The notes below the pieces were generated by a model that was not told the origin of the DNA, did no database searches, and was given only the letters and a program-made list of their open reading frames with translations. Shown piece after piece: positions 18,987-28,326 of a DNA stretch of 64,000 nt (position 1 is its first letter; every line of letters starts with the position of its first letter). The stretch is from JAADJA01 sp963840975. GTDB taxonomy: Bacteria; Bacteroidota; Bacteroidia; Bacteroidales; JAADJA01. Position numbers and translations under genes: made by a program. The stretch is taken from assembly GCA_963840975.1 (NCBI GenBank), contig CAWJBC010000017.1, forward strand, positions 124,001 through 188,000. Reading direction: 5' to 3'.

Positions 18987-21194
18987 TCATTCCGGCACAA
19001 AGGTTCCTTTGCCCAGATTAGGTGACCAAACATCATCCTTGTCTTTATTGTCTGATTGTGAGTCCAGGTTATAATCGCTATCAAGATAACCTTTCGTACC
19101 TGATTCGCTTTCCCAAATCGGAGATTCATCGGTTTCTGTGATATCTCCATCGCCGTTGCCATCGCCTCCCATCATACCCCAGATTCCCGGTCCAATTTGC
19201 ATGTGCGCATCCGTTCCTCCATAGGCCTGAGTCGAACTGGTTGTGAAATCATAACTGTAGATCCCTCCCGTTTCTGTCAGCCCTGTTGAGGACATTACTT
19301 GCAGGTGATTCCGGTGTTGGATCACAACATAAAGATTCTGATTAATTGTTATGTTGCTAAAGGTTAAGCCATCATTTCCTTCCACATCTAATATCTTCCC
19401 GTCATTCCTCAATAAGCCTGCCTGCTCTCCTATCCTCGTCCCGCTCGTCGCTTGTGCAGGTGTCGCTGCATCTCTCAACTCTACCAGTATCCAGTCGATT
19501 ACATCCTCGGGAACGACTGTTACACTTTCGCTTCCATTGTAATTCCACGGACTAGCAGTGTAGGGCTGGGTCAAGGGCATCACCCCTGTCAGCATCGGGG
19601 TCATCCCTGTCCCGTTGTATGGCCCTTCTAGAAAAACTTTAAGATTTACTGTTTTTATGCTCCCATCATTTAATATAATACCGTTGACCAATGTTAAAAA
19701 GTAAGGCTGAATATTTTCATCAGTCATCTCATTTATAATTTTTGCTTCCTTTCCATCTGCATATTTTAAGGCCAGTGAAAATGTTAATGGAGTGGATTGT
19801 CCAAACATGAGACCTCCCAGGTAATTATACCTGAACACCAAAAGGTTTCCCGGAGCAAAAGGTACTCCGCTTAAAGTGGGGTCTATCCAGGAGAAAATCA
19901 GGTTGCCTGGTAATGAATTCCATAACCAGTCTCCTCCAAGTGGAGTAAGTGATGGATTGATATATGAAATACCATCTCCAGGGGTCGATGAAGTACCCAT
20001 CCATGTAACATAGGTCGGATCGTAATAAAAAGAAATCTGCATGCCTACAACCAGGTTGGACGAAATTGCATCCAAATGAAGAGGTACCGCAATTTCTCCT
20101 GGAACTGCCACTGAAACATCAGGCAAACTTAAGGTCGCTGTTGAAGCTCCCCACCCAGGTACTGTAATATAATCCGGCTTTAGTTCTAAATCTGTGCCCG
20201 TTCCATTGCTTACTTCTAAAGTTACATCCCATGTACCAGCAAAATTGTATAAAATTGCAGGAGGTGACTGGCCATTCCAGGAGGAGGGATTACCTCCTTC
20301 AAATGTCCATTGCCATGCAGTAGGATTGCCAGTGGACTGGTCAGTGAAATTAACCATTTGTCCTATTGAAGGATTGATATTGTCTGCAATGAAGTTTGCT
20401 ACCGGTGGTGCAGATGCTAAAATATAATTTGTCTTCGTCTCTCCATCAGATCCTGCTGCATTTGTCGCTGTTAATGTTACCGTATAATATCCGGCTGCAT
20501 TGAATTGTAACTGAGGATTTTGTGAAGCAGAATTTGTTCCTCCTACATAAGTTACAGTAGCCGGGCTGAAGGACCATGACCAGGAGGCCGGGGTATTCGT
20601 AGAAAGATCTGTGAAACTCACTGTTTGGCCGATTGCAGGATTAAGAATACTTGCGCTGAAATTCGCTATTGGGGGCGCTGTTACTGCAATGTAGTTTGTT
20701 TTAGTCTCTTCGTCTGAACCGCTGGCATTTGCAGCAATAAGTGTAACACTGTATAATCCACCTGCATTAAACTGAACCTGCGGGTTTTGCGATGCTGATG
20801 TTGTTCCACCCACATACGTCACCATGGAAGGGCTGAAAGACCAGGACCAGCTTGTTGGAGTGTTGGTCGAAAGATCTGTAAAAGTTACCGTCTGACCGAT
20901 AGATGGAGTGAGAATGTTAGCGCTGAAATTGGCTACCGGGGGAGTTCCAACAGTTAATAAATCAGATTGCCATAACCCCCGACCAAAAGTAGCTGCACGA
21001 ATCCTGCTATTTGAAGTCACGGCATTGTAATATATTTCCAACTCGGTTACTACGACATTGGGTAAACCATTTGAAAACATTGTCCAGTTAGCGGATCCCA
21101 ACTTCACGTAAACACCCACATCGGTTCCGGCATACAATTCAACCTGGGAGGTATTCTGCTTGTTTTGAATGACACACATAATCGGAATAGCCGG
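18987..21194 (-). CDS. C-terminal part of a frameshifted propeller/PKD/cohesin-like/dockerin-like protein
   Basis: This is the second reading frame of one gene that starts at 23283. The continuation begins at about 21194 with PAIPIMCVIQNK and the propeller end ELYAGTDVGVYV. Three PKD domains follow (about 20945-20160), each with VTFTDLSTNTP-type cores, then a cohesin-like domain (about 20160-19640, SLPDVSVAVPGE and YYDPTYVTWMG), and a C-terminal domain with two EF-hand-like loops (DGNGDGDITETD and DYNLDSQSDNKD) ending NLGKGTFVPE. The cohesin-like and C-terminal parts are nearly identical to those at 916-5256, also at DNA level, so recent duplication or gene conversion is likely. An ORF-style start at 21443 is not credible, because its first residues are out of frame with the propeller. 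Confidence 0.8.
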   Translation of the reverse strand, partial: PAIPIMCVIQNKQNTSQVELYAGTDVGVYVKLGSANWTMFSNGLPNVVVTELEIYYNAVTSNSRIRAATFGRGLWQSDLLTVGTPPVANFSANILTPSIGQTVTFTDLSTNTPTSWSWSFSPSMVTYVGGTTSASQNPQVQFNAGGLYSVTLIAANASGSDEETKTNYIAVTAPPIANFSASILNPAIGQTVSFTDLSTNTPASWSWSFSPATVTYVGGTNSASQNPQLQFNAAGYYTVTLTATNAAGSDGETKTNYILASAPPVANFIADNINPSIGQMVNFTDQSTGNPTAWQWTFEGGNPSSWNGQSPPAILYNFAGTWDVTLEVSNGTGTDLELKPDYITVPGWGASTATLSLPDVSVAVPGEIAVPLHLDAISSNLVVGMQISFYYDPTYVTWMGTSSTPGDGISYINPSLTPLGGDWLWNSLPGNLIFSWIDPTLSGVPFAPGNLLVFRYNYLGGLMFGQSTPLTFSLALKYADGKEAKIINEMTDENIQPYFLTLVNGIILNDGSIKTVNLKVFLEGPYNGTGMTPMLTGVMPLTQPYTASPWNYNGSESVTVVPEDVIDWILVELRDAATPAQATSGTRIGEQAGLLRNDGKILDVEGNDGLTFSNITINQNLYVVIQHRNHLQVMSSTGLTETGGIYSYDFTTSSTQAYGGTDAHMQIGPGIWGMMGGDGNGDGDITETDESPIWESESGTKGYLDSDYNLDSQSDNKDKDDVWSPNLGKGTFVPE

Positions 21195-23283
21195 CAAGTC
21201 CGGCTGAAATATTTGTCCATGAATTGCCGCCATTTGTTGTTTGATATACGCTGCTGGTATTATAGCCGCCCAAAGAAACCCATAATGTATTCGGATCATC
21301 ATTTTTAACAGAGATATAAGTAATATTTCCTGATCCGACGGGAATTGTACCGGTAATATTCGACCATGAAGTTCCTCCGTTTGTTGTCCGGTATAAAACG
21401 CTGGAAGTGGCAGCATAGATGTAACTCGAATTAGAAGGTGCAACCGTAAGAGATTTAAGAGTCGATCCCGCCCAGCTACTTATTTGTGTCCACGAAGTGC
21501 CCTGATTTGTAGATTTCCACACATCCTGGTATCCGATATATAATGTTGTATTCACATTAGGGTCTATAACAAAAGGTGTACACCAATGGGCTGAACCAGA
21601 TAATCCCGAAGTGATGCTAGACCAGCTGCCACCATGATTGGTTGATCTTCTGATATCTCCATAGTACAATTCTCCGTATAATGTGTTCGCATTTGTATAA
21701 TCTATAGCACACTCAAAACCATCTCCCCCAATCTCATCATACCATGTACCTGATAGAAATGATTTGGTCCCATTGTCCTGCAAACCGATGATGTTTTCGT
21801 TTGATACCGTTTGTGCTACACCTAAACGATAAATCTGGCTGATAGCCAAACCGCTTCCTAGATGGGTCCATGAGGAACCATTGTTAGTAGTTTTATAAAA
21901 TCCTCCATCATTACATTCAAATAGAGTAGATGTTCCATTCTGATAGGCAAGATTGTGCTGGTCGGCATGTACTGCACTTACGCTGCAACTTCCTGTCCAA
22001 TGATTGGTAATGCTCCATGAAGTTCCTCCGTTTGCTGATTTCCAGGTATTCACCCCTCCGATAAAAACATTATTGGCATTGGTCGGATCAGCAGCTATAC
22101 ACAAGTCGTACCCACCCTGACCTCCTGATGTAGTGCTGTTGCAATCCCAATTCAACATATTTGTGGTTGAACCGCTGAAAACCTGTGTAAAACTGGCGCC
22201 ACTATCCGTTGATTTATAAATCCCTGCCAATCCGCTGCTATTTGCAAGGATAGCATAAACAACAGCAGTATTATTTGCTGACACAGCAAGCTCAGTTCGT
22301 GAGTTACTGGTGCTCAAAGTTTGGGTCCAAGTGGAACCATCATTTGTGGAACGGTAAATATCTCCACTTAAATTGGAACCGTATATGGTGGCTGGTGTTC
22401 CCGGCTTAAATTCCATATCAATGTAAACATTGGAAGTCAACAGGGTCCAATTTGTTCCTGCATTGGTAGTTTTATAAACCCCCACCGAGGTGGCTGCATA
22501 CAAGGTATTATTTTCGGTTGGGTGAATAAGCAATCTATTGACGGTCCTTTGCTGACTGACAGTGAAGGATAATCCGGTTGTATTCCATGTTGCTCCGCCA
22601 TCAGTTGATTTGAGAACTCCAACACTGTTATTGTCATTGTATTGTCCACCACCGAGCGACCATAAGCTACCGCCGTCCCTGTCGCCGGTGGCTATATAAA
22701 TGGTGTGAGGGTTTGAACCAGGAACCACAATTATATCGCTTACCCCAAGAACAGCATTATTGTCGCCAAGTGGTGTCCAGGATGATCCGCCATTGGAAGT
22801 TTTCCATATTCCACCGGAAGCAGCGCCAACATAAATTGTATTGTTATCTCCTGAAACAAAACCTACGCAATTTAACCTTCCCAATCCGGCATATCCACCT
22901 GATGTAGAACTGGGGCCTATGCTTGTCCAATTGCCGGTTGCACTTTTCCCTTCCGGATTTTCCATTAAATACTTTTGAAGTTCTTCACTTGCCGAAGTTT
23001 TTGGAAATTGCCCCGTTTCTTTTACAATTCTGTCTTCCCAATAATATTCCCATCTCCTGAATTGCTTCCAGCCAATAGCTTTAACCTTTTGTCCATTTTC
23101 CAAATAATATCCCTCCTTATCCACGTTGAAAGAAGCCCAATAATCATCAAACGCATTTTGAATTTCATAAAAAGTTAAATCTCCATTTTGTAATTTTCCC
23201 TGAGGTAAATTATCTGTCCATTGCTGACCAATGGCTGCACTGGCAATAACCAGAGCAATGAGTAAAAACCGAAATTTTTGCAT
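21139..23283 (-). CDS. N-terminal part of the frameshifted gene: VPS10/BNR-type beta-propeller
   Basis: Signal peptide MQKFRFLLIALVIASAAIGQQW starts a secreted protein. From about residue 115 there is a long beta-propeller with many asp-box-like repeats (SxNGGxSW, TNAGTNW, STNDGSTW), as in VPS10/sortilin-like and glycosidase-type BNR proteins. At codon 696 one extra base near 21195 (reading GGA CTT G CCG GCT on the coding strand) shifts the frame, and this frame then ends after 18 further codons at 21139. Removing that base joins it to the frame at 18987, giving about 1431 residues; the total of 4297 bases is three times 1432 plus one. The call of a single original gene is strong. Whether the indel is real cannot be told from sequence. 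Confidence 0.8.
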   Translation of the reverse strand: MQKFRFLLIALVIASAAIGQQWTDNLPQGKLQNGDLTFYEIQNAFDDYWASFNVDKEGYYLENGQKVKAIGWKQFRRWEYYWEDRIVKETGQFPKTSASEELQKYLMENPEGKSATGNWTSIGPSSTSGGYAGLGRLNCVGFVSGDNNTIYVGAASGGIWKTSNGGSSWTPLGDNNAVLGVSDIIVVPGSNPHTIYIATGDRDGGSLWSLGGGQYNDNNSVGVLKSTDGGATWNTTGLSFTVSQQRTVNRLLIHPTENNTLYAATSVGVYKTTNAGTNWTLLTSNVYIDMEFKPGTPATIYGSNLSGDIYRSTNDGSTWTQTLSTSNSRTELAVSANNTAVVYAILANSSGLAGIYKSTDSGASFTQVFSGSTTNMLNWDCNSTTSGGQGGYDLCIAADPTNANNVFIGGVNTWKSANGGTSWSITNHWTGSCSVSAVHADQHNLAYQNGTSTLFECNDGGFYKTTNNGSSWTHLGSGLAISQIYRLGVAQTVSNENIIGLQDNGTKSFLSGTWYDEIGGDGFECAIDYTNANTLYGELYYGDIRRSTNHGGSWSSITSGLSGSAHWCTPFVIDPNVNTTLYIGYQDVWKSTNQGTSWTQISSWAGSTLKSLTVAPSNSSYIYAATSSVLYRTTNGGTSWSNITGTIPVGSGNITYISVKNDDPNTLWVSLGGYNTSSVYQTTNGGNSWTNISAGLAGYSDYVCHSKQAEYLPG

Positions 23284-23327
23284 AAATATTTTTTATTTAC
23301 AGAACCGAACCTGAATGATCCATGCAG

Positions 23328-23335
23328 CAAATATA
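23328..23335 (-). promoter_or_regulatory. TATATTTG element before the 23283 gene
   Basis: A TATATTTG (TAnnTTTG consensus) sits about 45 bases before the start at 23283 on the minus strand. A TTG lies 24 bases further up (23360-23362), a little too far for the normal spacing. Confidence 0.4.
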
Positions 23336-23454
23336 GAATGTTATTTTGTTATAAAAAAACAATGAAATGCGACATAGGATTCACATAATTTAAGAATAGA
23401 TTTTGAATGAGTTCAAAATTCGTAGAACGGAAAATTTTACAATGGATGATTTTT

Positions 23455-23462
23455 TATCTTTG
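23455..23462 (+). promoter_or_regulatory. TATCTTTG -7 element for the phosphofructokinase gene
   Basis: TATCTTTG matches the Bacteroidota -7 consensus TAnnTTTG and lies 22 bases before the ATG at 23485, giving a short leader. No clear TTTG is found at the expected -33 position. Confidence 0.5.
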
Positions 23463-23484
23463 CCCCGCTAAAAAACATTAATAA

Positions 23485-24705
23485 ATGAAAAAATCAATTG
23501 CTATACTTGCCGGAGGCGGACCAGCACCTGGTATCAATACTGTGATAGCCTCCGTTGCAAAAGTTTTTCTTAAGGATGGATACAGAGTAATAGGAATTCA
23601 CGATGGTTACAAAGGATTATTCAGCCCAAAACCGACTGTGATGGACCTGGATTTTATGACCTGCGACAAGATCATGAATCAGGGCGGATCGTTGCTTCAC
23701 ATGAGCCGCCATAAACCGAAAGATAATGAATTCAAGATTGATTTCTTTGTGAACAACAATGTGAAATTGTTAGTTACAATTGGTGGCGACGACACAGCCT
23801 CAACTGCCAACAGGATAAGCAAATTCCTTTCGGAGAACAACATCAGCATACAGAATATTCACGTACCGAAGACTATTGATAATGACCTTCCACTGCCGGA
23901 GGGATCTCCGACTTTCGGCTACCAGTCAGCCAAGGAAGCCGGAGTTAAAATTGCCATGACCGTTTATGAAGACGCCCGTACCAGCGGAAACTGGTTCATT
24001 GTTTCCGCTATGGGGCGCGAAGCCGGTCATTTGGCTTTCGGTATCGGCGCCGCTTGTCATTATCCTATGATAATCATCCCGGAAATGTTTTCAGATACAC
24101 GTGTATCATTTGAAAAGATCATAAACCTCATCATATCAAGTATGCTCAAAAGGAAAATTTTAGGAATTAACTATGGAGCGGCTGTCATCAGTGAAGGGGT
24201 TTTTCATTTTATGACCGATACTGAAATCAGGGCGACTGATATTTCCTTTACTTATGATGATCACGGTCACCCTGAATTGGGAAATGTGAGCAAAGCCCAT
24301 ATTTTTAACCTTTTGCTTCAACGGAAGTTAAAGGAAATTAAATTTAACGTGAAAAGCCGACCGGTTGAATTGGGTTATGAATTGAGGTGCGTAATCCCGA
24401 CAGCCTTTGATCTGTTATATTGTTCACTGCTGGGTATTGGAGTTAAAAAATTATTCGATCAGGGAAAGACGGGTTGTATGGTGACGTCTGATCCCAAAGG
24501 AGATATTACACCGCTATTTTTGAAAGACGTAGAGGATGAAAATGGAAAAGTAAAACCACGTCTTGTAGATATGAATTGTCAAAAATCAGAAATGGTATTC
24601 CTGAATAATTTACATTATATAACTGAGGAAGATTATGATGCAGCAAGGCAGTATGTAGTAAATCCAGAAGAATTTGATTTTCTGAAAATCCTTAACTGGA
24701 ATTAA
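23485..24705 (+). CDS. pfp: Diphosphate-dependent phosphofructokinase
   Basis: 406-residue cytoplasmic enzyme that phosphorylates fructose 6-phosphate to fructose 1,6-bisphosphate. The N-terminal glycine-rich phosphate-donor loop is LAGGGPAPGIN (8-18). The donor-site motif reads GGDD (100-103), not GGDGS as in ATP enzymes, and the catalytic loop reads PKTIDND (128-134), not PGTIDND. In this family, Asp in the first motif and Lys in the second mark PPi rather than ATP as donor, which makes the step reversible. The substrate motif GREAGHLA is present. The gene appears monocistronic, divergent from the propeller gene, with a TATCTTTG element 22 bases before the ATG. Donor specificity is inferred from the motifs. 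Confidence 0.92.
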   Translation: MKKSIAILAGGGPAPGINTVIASVAKVFLKDGYRVIGIHDGYKGLFSPKPTVMDLDFMTCDKIMNQGGSLLHMSRHKPKDNEFKIDFFVNNNVKLLVTIGGDDTASTANRISKFLSENNISIQNIHVPKTIDNDLPLPEGSPTFGYQSAKEAGVKIAMTVYEDARTSGNWFIVSAMGREAGHLAFGIGAACHYPMIIIPEMFSDTRVSFEKIINLIISSMLKRKILGINYGAAVISEGVFHFMTDTEIRATDISFTYDDHGHPELGNVSKAHIFNLLLQRKLKEIKFNVKSRPVELGYELRCVIPTAFDLLYCSLLGIGVKKLFDQGKTGCMVTSDPKGDITPLFLKDVEDENGKVKPRLVDMNCQKSEMVFLNNLHYITEEDYDAARQYVVNPEEFDFLKILNWN

Positions 24706-24803
24706 GAATGATAACTGGTTGCCCGGAGCTTGTTGATGGACTATATCTGGATTAAGTTGACTTTTCTATGATTTGTGTCTCCATTTCAGATATGCTTCAA
24801 ACA

Positions 24804-24833
24804 ATTTTAGTCAATCCAAATTCTAGTCAATTC
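24804..24833. repeat. Dispersed intergenic TTTAGTCAA-type repeat, copy 1
   Basis: The segment contains TTTTAGTCAATCC and CTAGTCAATTC and closely resembles the segment at 47361-47400. It lies between the phosphofructokinase and exporter genes. No coding content. Confidence 0.4.
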
Positions 24834-24921
24834 GTTAAATTCTTTGCATCTAAGCTGAAAAGTTTTACTTTCGTGAACTCTTAAATTATTTCAATATTAA
24901 AGACTTATTCCCCGGGAGAAA

Positions 24922-27330
24922 ATGTGGGTTTATATTGTCAGACATATATTGCGCAACAGGCTTGGCAACCTTATCGCTATCGCTTTGCTTACTGCATTTA
25001 TGGCCTACAATGCCTTTCATGTTCAGCTTTCGTACGATTCGGGCAGCCTGCTTCCTCCTTCCGATTCAGCCAACATTATCTATCAGGAATTTAGTAAAAG
25101 GTTTGGAAAAGAAGATGGTGTATTTTTTATTGCCATTCAGGATAAGGATTTTTTCAGCCTGGATAAGTATAATGACTGGTACGATCTTACTACCAATATC
25201 AGGAATGTTAATGGGGTTCAGGAAGTGGTTTCAATTACCAAACTCTTTCACCTGGTTAAGAATGATAGTTTAAAAAAATTCGACTTTCATCCTGTTTCTG
25301 AGCATAAACCAATCACACAGACCGAACTCGACAGCCTGAAAAACACGATCTATTCACTCATGTTTTACGATGGGTTGCTTTACAACAAGGAAACCGGCGT
25401 TCACCTGATGGCGGTAACGCTCGAAGAATCGAAGTTAAAAACAAAGGACCGCGTTCACCTGATAAAAGAGATAAGGGATTTAGCTGAAGGTTATAGTAAA
25501 AAGTACAACATTGCCATTCATTATTCAGGGCTGCCCTATATCAGGGTGGTGACAGCAAAGAAACTTGAACGCGAGCTATTGTCATTTGTCGGGTTGGCTG
25601 TTCTGATAACCGCGCTTATTTTGTTCGTATTTTTCCGCTCTTTCAAGGCAGTGTTTTTCCCAATGATCATCGTGGGGATATGCGTTACCTGGGTTTTGGG
25701 GTCTATGACCCTGATGGGCTATAAAATCACGATGCTCACCAGCATCTTCCCGCCGTTGCTCATTGTAATCGTAGTGGAGAATTGTATTTTTCTTCTGAAT
25801 AAATATCATTATGAATTTAAAAGTCACGGCAATAAGGTTAAGTCTTTGGCGCGTGCAGTGCAGCGCATAGGAAGCGCCAACCTGATGACCAATGCTACTA
25901 CAGCTGTTGGGTTTGGAGCCTTCATCAGTACCGGTAATCGTTTTCTGGTTGAATTTGGCGTCATCGCTTCCATCAACATCATGGTGGCTTATATTTTGTG
26001 CCTTGTGCTTATCCCAACTTTCTTCAGTTATCTTCCACCTCCCCAGGAAAGGCATACACAGCACCTCGACAGGCGTTTTATAGGCAAACTCATCGAAAAA
26101 ATACAATTTGTTTTTCTCTTCCGGCGCAATTATGTTTATGTAATTACTCTGATCATATTGATCATTTCCGGCTTTGGAATTTTACGACTCAAAACCACCG
26201 GGCGGATTGTTGATGACATCCCTCACAAAGATGTTTTGTTCACCGACCTGATGTTTATTGAAAAACATTTTAAAGGAGTAATGCCTTTTGAAATCGCCAT
26301 TGATACCCGGAAAGCGAAGGGGGTTCAGAAAATGTCAACAATTCAATCCATTGATGACCTGCAAAAGGAACTGGAAGCCTATCCCGAATTATCGAAACCG
26401 CTTTCAATAGCCGAAGTTTTGAAATTTGCGAAACAGGCTTTTTACAACGGCAATGAAAAGATGTACAGCCTGCCCAACAGCAATGAACGAAACTTCATTT
26501 TGTCGTACGTTCCAACTGCAAAAAAAGGGGAGAGGAATATTTTAAATTCTATTGTTGACAGCACAGGTCAATATACAAGGATCAGCACACGAATGGCTAA
26601 CATTGGCACAAACGATATTGAGCGGATACAAAAAGAACTCAGTCCCAAAGTTGATTCAATTTTTCCGAAAGATAAGTTTGATGTACAATTCACCGGAACG
26701 AGCGTGGTCTTTTTAAAAGGGACGGATTATCTGGATAAGGATCTGTTCACCAGTCTGTTGTTGGCCATTCTGATCATTTCACTTTTGATGGCGCTGCTTT
26801 TTACTTCAGCCCGGATGATCATTGTTTCGCTGATTCCAAATCTCATCCCGCTCATCATGACTGCAGCGATGATGGGTTATTTTGGAATACCGATTAAACC
26901 TTCGACGGTATTAATTTTCAGTATTGCACTCGGTATTTCTGTAGACAATACCATACAATTCCTTTCACGATACAGACTTCAACTCAAACAAAGCAAATGG
27001 GCCATACGCGAATCGGTGATAGCTGCTATCAGCGAAACGGGGTTCAGCATGGTGTATTCATCTGTGGTATTATTTTTCGGATTTGCGATATTTGTACTTT
27101 CATCATTCGGAGGAACGCAATCGCTGGGTTACCTCATTGGTTTTACACTGGTTGTGGCATTGCTCTCCAATCTTTTTGTACTGCCTTCACTCATCCTTAC
27201 ACTTGATAAATGGATAACGACAAAAACTTTTAAAGAGCCCATCATAGAGATATTGGAGGAAGATGAAGATGAGGATGTTGAATTTGATGATTTGGAAATT
27301 GAGGATAAAAAATCCGGTGAAAGCCATTAA
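24922..27330 (+). CDS. RND-superfamily (MMPL/HAE3-type) exporter
   Basis: 802-residue inner-membrane protein with the twofold layout of MMPL/hydrophobe-type RND exporters. A first membrane helix (13-32) is followed by a periplasmic domain (35-220), five or six helices with the sterol-sensing-like stretch (222-375), a cytoplasmic joint with a helix near 400, a second periplasmic domain (420-620) and a second helix bundle (625-780). The C-terminus is very acidic (EEDEDEDVEFDDLE). Such proteins use the proton gradient to move lipids or other hydrophobic compounds; the substrate here is unknown. A GGGAG lies 6 bases before the ATG. No adaptor or outer-membrane partner gene is adjacent, as is usual for this subgroup. 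Confidence 0.88.
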   Translation: MWVYIVRHILRNRLGNLIAIALLTAFMAYNAFHVQLSYDSGSLLPPSDSANIIYQEFSKRFGKEDGVFFIAIQDKDFFSLDKYNDWYDLTTNIRNVNGVQEVVSITKLFHLVKNDSLKKFDFHPVSEHKPITQTELDSLKNTIYSLMFYDGLLYNKETGVHLMAVTLEESKLKTKDRVHLIKEIRDLAEGYSKKYNIAIHYSGLPYIRVVTAKKLERELLSFVGLAVLITALILFVFFRSFKAVFFPMIIVGICVTWVLGSMTLMGYKITMLTSIFPPLLIVIVVENCIFLLNKYHYEFKSHGNKVKSLARAVQRIGSANLMTNATTAVGFGAFISTGNRFLVEFGVIASINIMVAYILCLVLIPTFFSYLPPPQERHTQHLDRRFIGKLIEKIQFVFLFRRNYVYVITLIILIISGFGILRLKTTGRIVDDIPHKDVLFTDLMFIEKHFKGVMPFEIAIDTRKAKGVQKMSTIQSIDDLQKELEAYPELSKPLSIAEVLKFAKQAFYNGNEKMYSLPNSNERNFILSYVPTAKKGERNILNSIVDSTGQYTRISTRMANIGTNDIERIQKELSPKVDSIFPKDKFDVQFTGTSVVFLKGTDYLDKDLFTSLLLAILIISLLMALLFTSARMIIVSLIPNLIPLIMTAAMMGYFGIPIKPSTVLIFSIALGISVDNTIQFLSRYRLQLKQSKWAIRESVIAAISETGFSMVYSSVVLFFGFAIFVLSSFGGTQSLGYLIGFTLVVALLSNLFVLPSLILTLDKWITTKTFKEPIIEILEEDEDEDVEFDDLEIEDKKSGESH

Positions 27331-27406
27331 TAAGCATTTTTATAATCCTAAGTTTATGGATTGTGAACCTTTTGTATTTTTTGATGTATAGATTAAATAA
27401 TGGATT

Positions 27407-27414
27407 TATCTTTA
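27407..27414 (+). promoter_or_regulatory. TATCTTTA -7-like element for rmlA
   Basis: TATCTTTA differs from TAnnTTTG only in the last base and lies 32 bases before the rmlA start. A TTTG at 27380-27383 is 23 bases upstream. Confidence 0.35.
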
Positions 27415-27446
27415 GAAAAATAAGTTAAGAATTTAAACAACCACAA

Positions 27447-28310
27447 ATGAAAGGAATTATATTAGCCGGAGGTGCCGGAACCCGTCTTCATCCCATCACA
27501 CTGGGAATCAGCAAGCAGATCATGCCGATTTACGATAAGCCAATGATCTATTACCCTTTATCCATCCTTATGCTGGCTGGGATCAGAGATATACTGATCA
27601 TTTCAACCCCTGTTGATCTGCCACAGTTTGAAAAGCTATTAGGCGACGGTAAAGAATTGGGTTGCTCGTTTCATTACGCCAAACAGGAAATACCCAATGG
27701 TTTGGCGCAGGCGTTTGTGATCGGCAGCGATTTCATCGGCAATGATAAAGCGGCACTTGTGCTGGGTGACAATATATTTTACGGTACAGGACTCGAACCA
27801 TTGCTGATTGAAAACAATGAACCGGATGGTGGCGTTGTATTCGCCTATCATGTTTCCGATCCTGAACGCTATGGTGTTGTAGAATTCGATAACAACAGGA
27901 AGGTCATTTCCATTGAAGAAAAGCCTGCCAAACCTAAATCGAACTATGCAGTACCGGGATTGTATTTTTACGACAATACTGTGGTAGATGTGGCAAAAAA
28001 CCTAAAGCCCAGCGCTCGCGGAGAATATGAAATTACAGACGTAAACAAGTATTACCTTGAGCACAATAAACTGAAAGTGGGTATTTTGGGACGCGGAACC
28101 GCCTGGCTCGATACCGGCACATTCGAATCGCTGCTCCAGGCATCTCAATTTGTATATGTGATTGAACAACGACAAGGATTGAAAATCGGCTGCATCGAAG
28201 AAGTGGCTTACCGCAAAGGCTATATCGGTAAAGAACAACTTACCCGCCTTGCACAACCCCTGCTGAAAAGCGGTTATGGTCAATACCTGCTCAACATCAT
28301 CGAAAAATAG
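27447..28310 (+). CDS. rmlA: Glucose-1-phosphate thymidylyltransferase RmlA
   Basis: 287-residue nucleotidyltransferase that makes dTDP-glucose from dTTP and glucose 1-phosphate, the first step to dTDP-L-rhamnose and related sugars. The N-terminus carries the signature AGGAGTRLHPITLGISKQ and the MPIYDKPMIYYPL segment. LVLGDNIFYG (about residue 110) holds the catalytic metal site, and EEKP with YAVPGLYFYD follows. The length is normal for the short RmlA type. The other rml genes are not in the window. It may be cotranscribed with the downstream prenyltransferase (16-base gap), which would couple sugar nucleotide and lipid carrier supply; that is inference. Confidence 0.95.
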   Translation: MKGIILAGGAGTRLHPITLGISKQIMPIYDKPMIYYPLSILMLAGIRDILIISTPVDLPQFEKLLGDGKELGCSFHYAKQEIPNGLAQAFVIGSDFIGNDKAALVLGDNIFYGTGLEPLLIENNEPDGGVVFAYHVSDPERYGVVEFDNNRKVISIEEKPAKPKSNYAVPGLYFYDNTVVDVAKNLKPSARGEYEITDVNKYYLEHNKLKVGILGRGTAWLDTGTFESLLQASQFVYVIEQRQGLKIGCIEEVAYRKGYIGKEQLTRLAQPLLKSGYGQYLLNIIEK

Positions 28311-28326
28311 TCATTTGCAGCAAATC

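Noticed and set aside
25582..26106. 174-residue frame opposite the RND exporter
   Set aside because: It lies fully inside the clearly coding exporter on the other strand, and its composition (His, Gln, Asn-rich) is typical of an antisense shadow.
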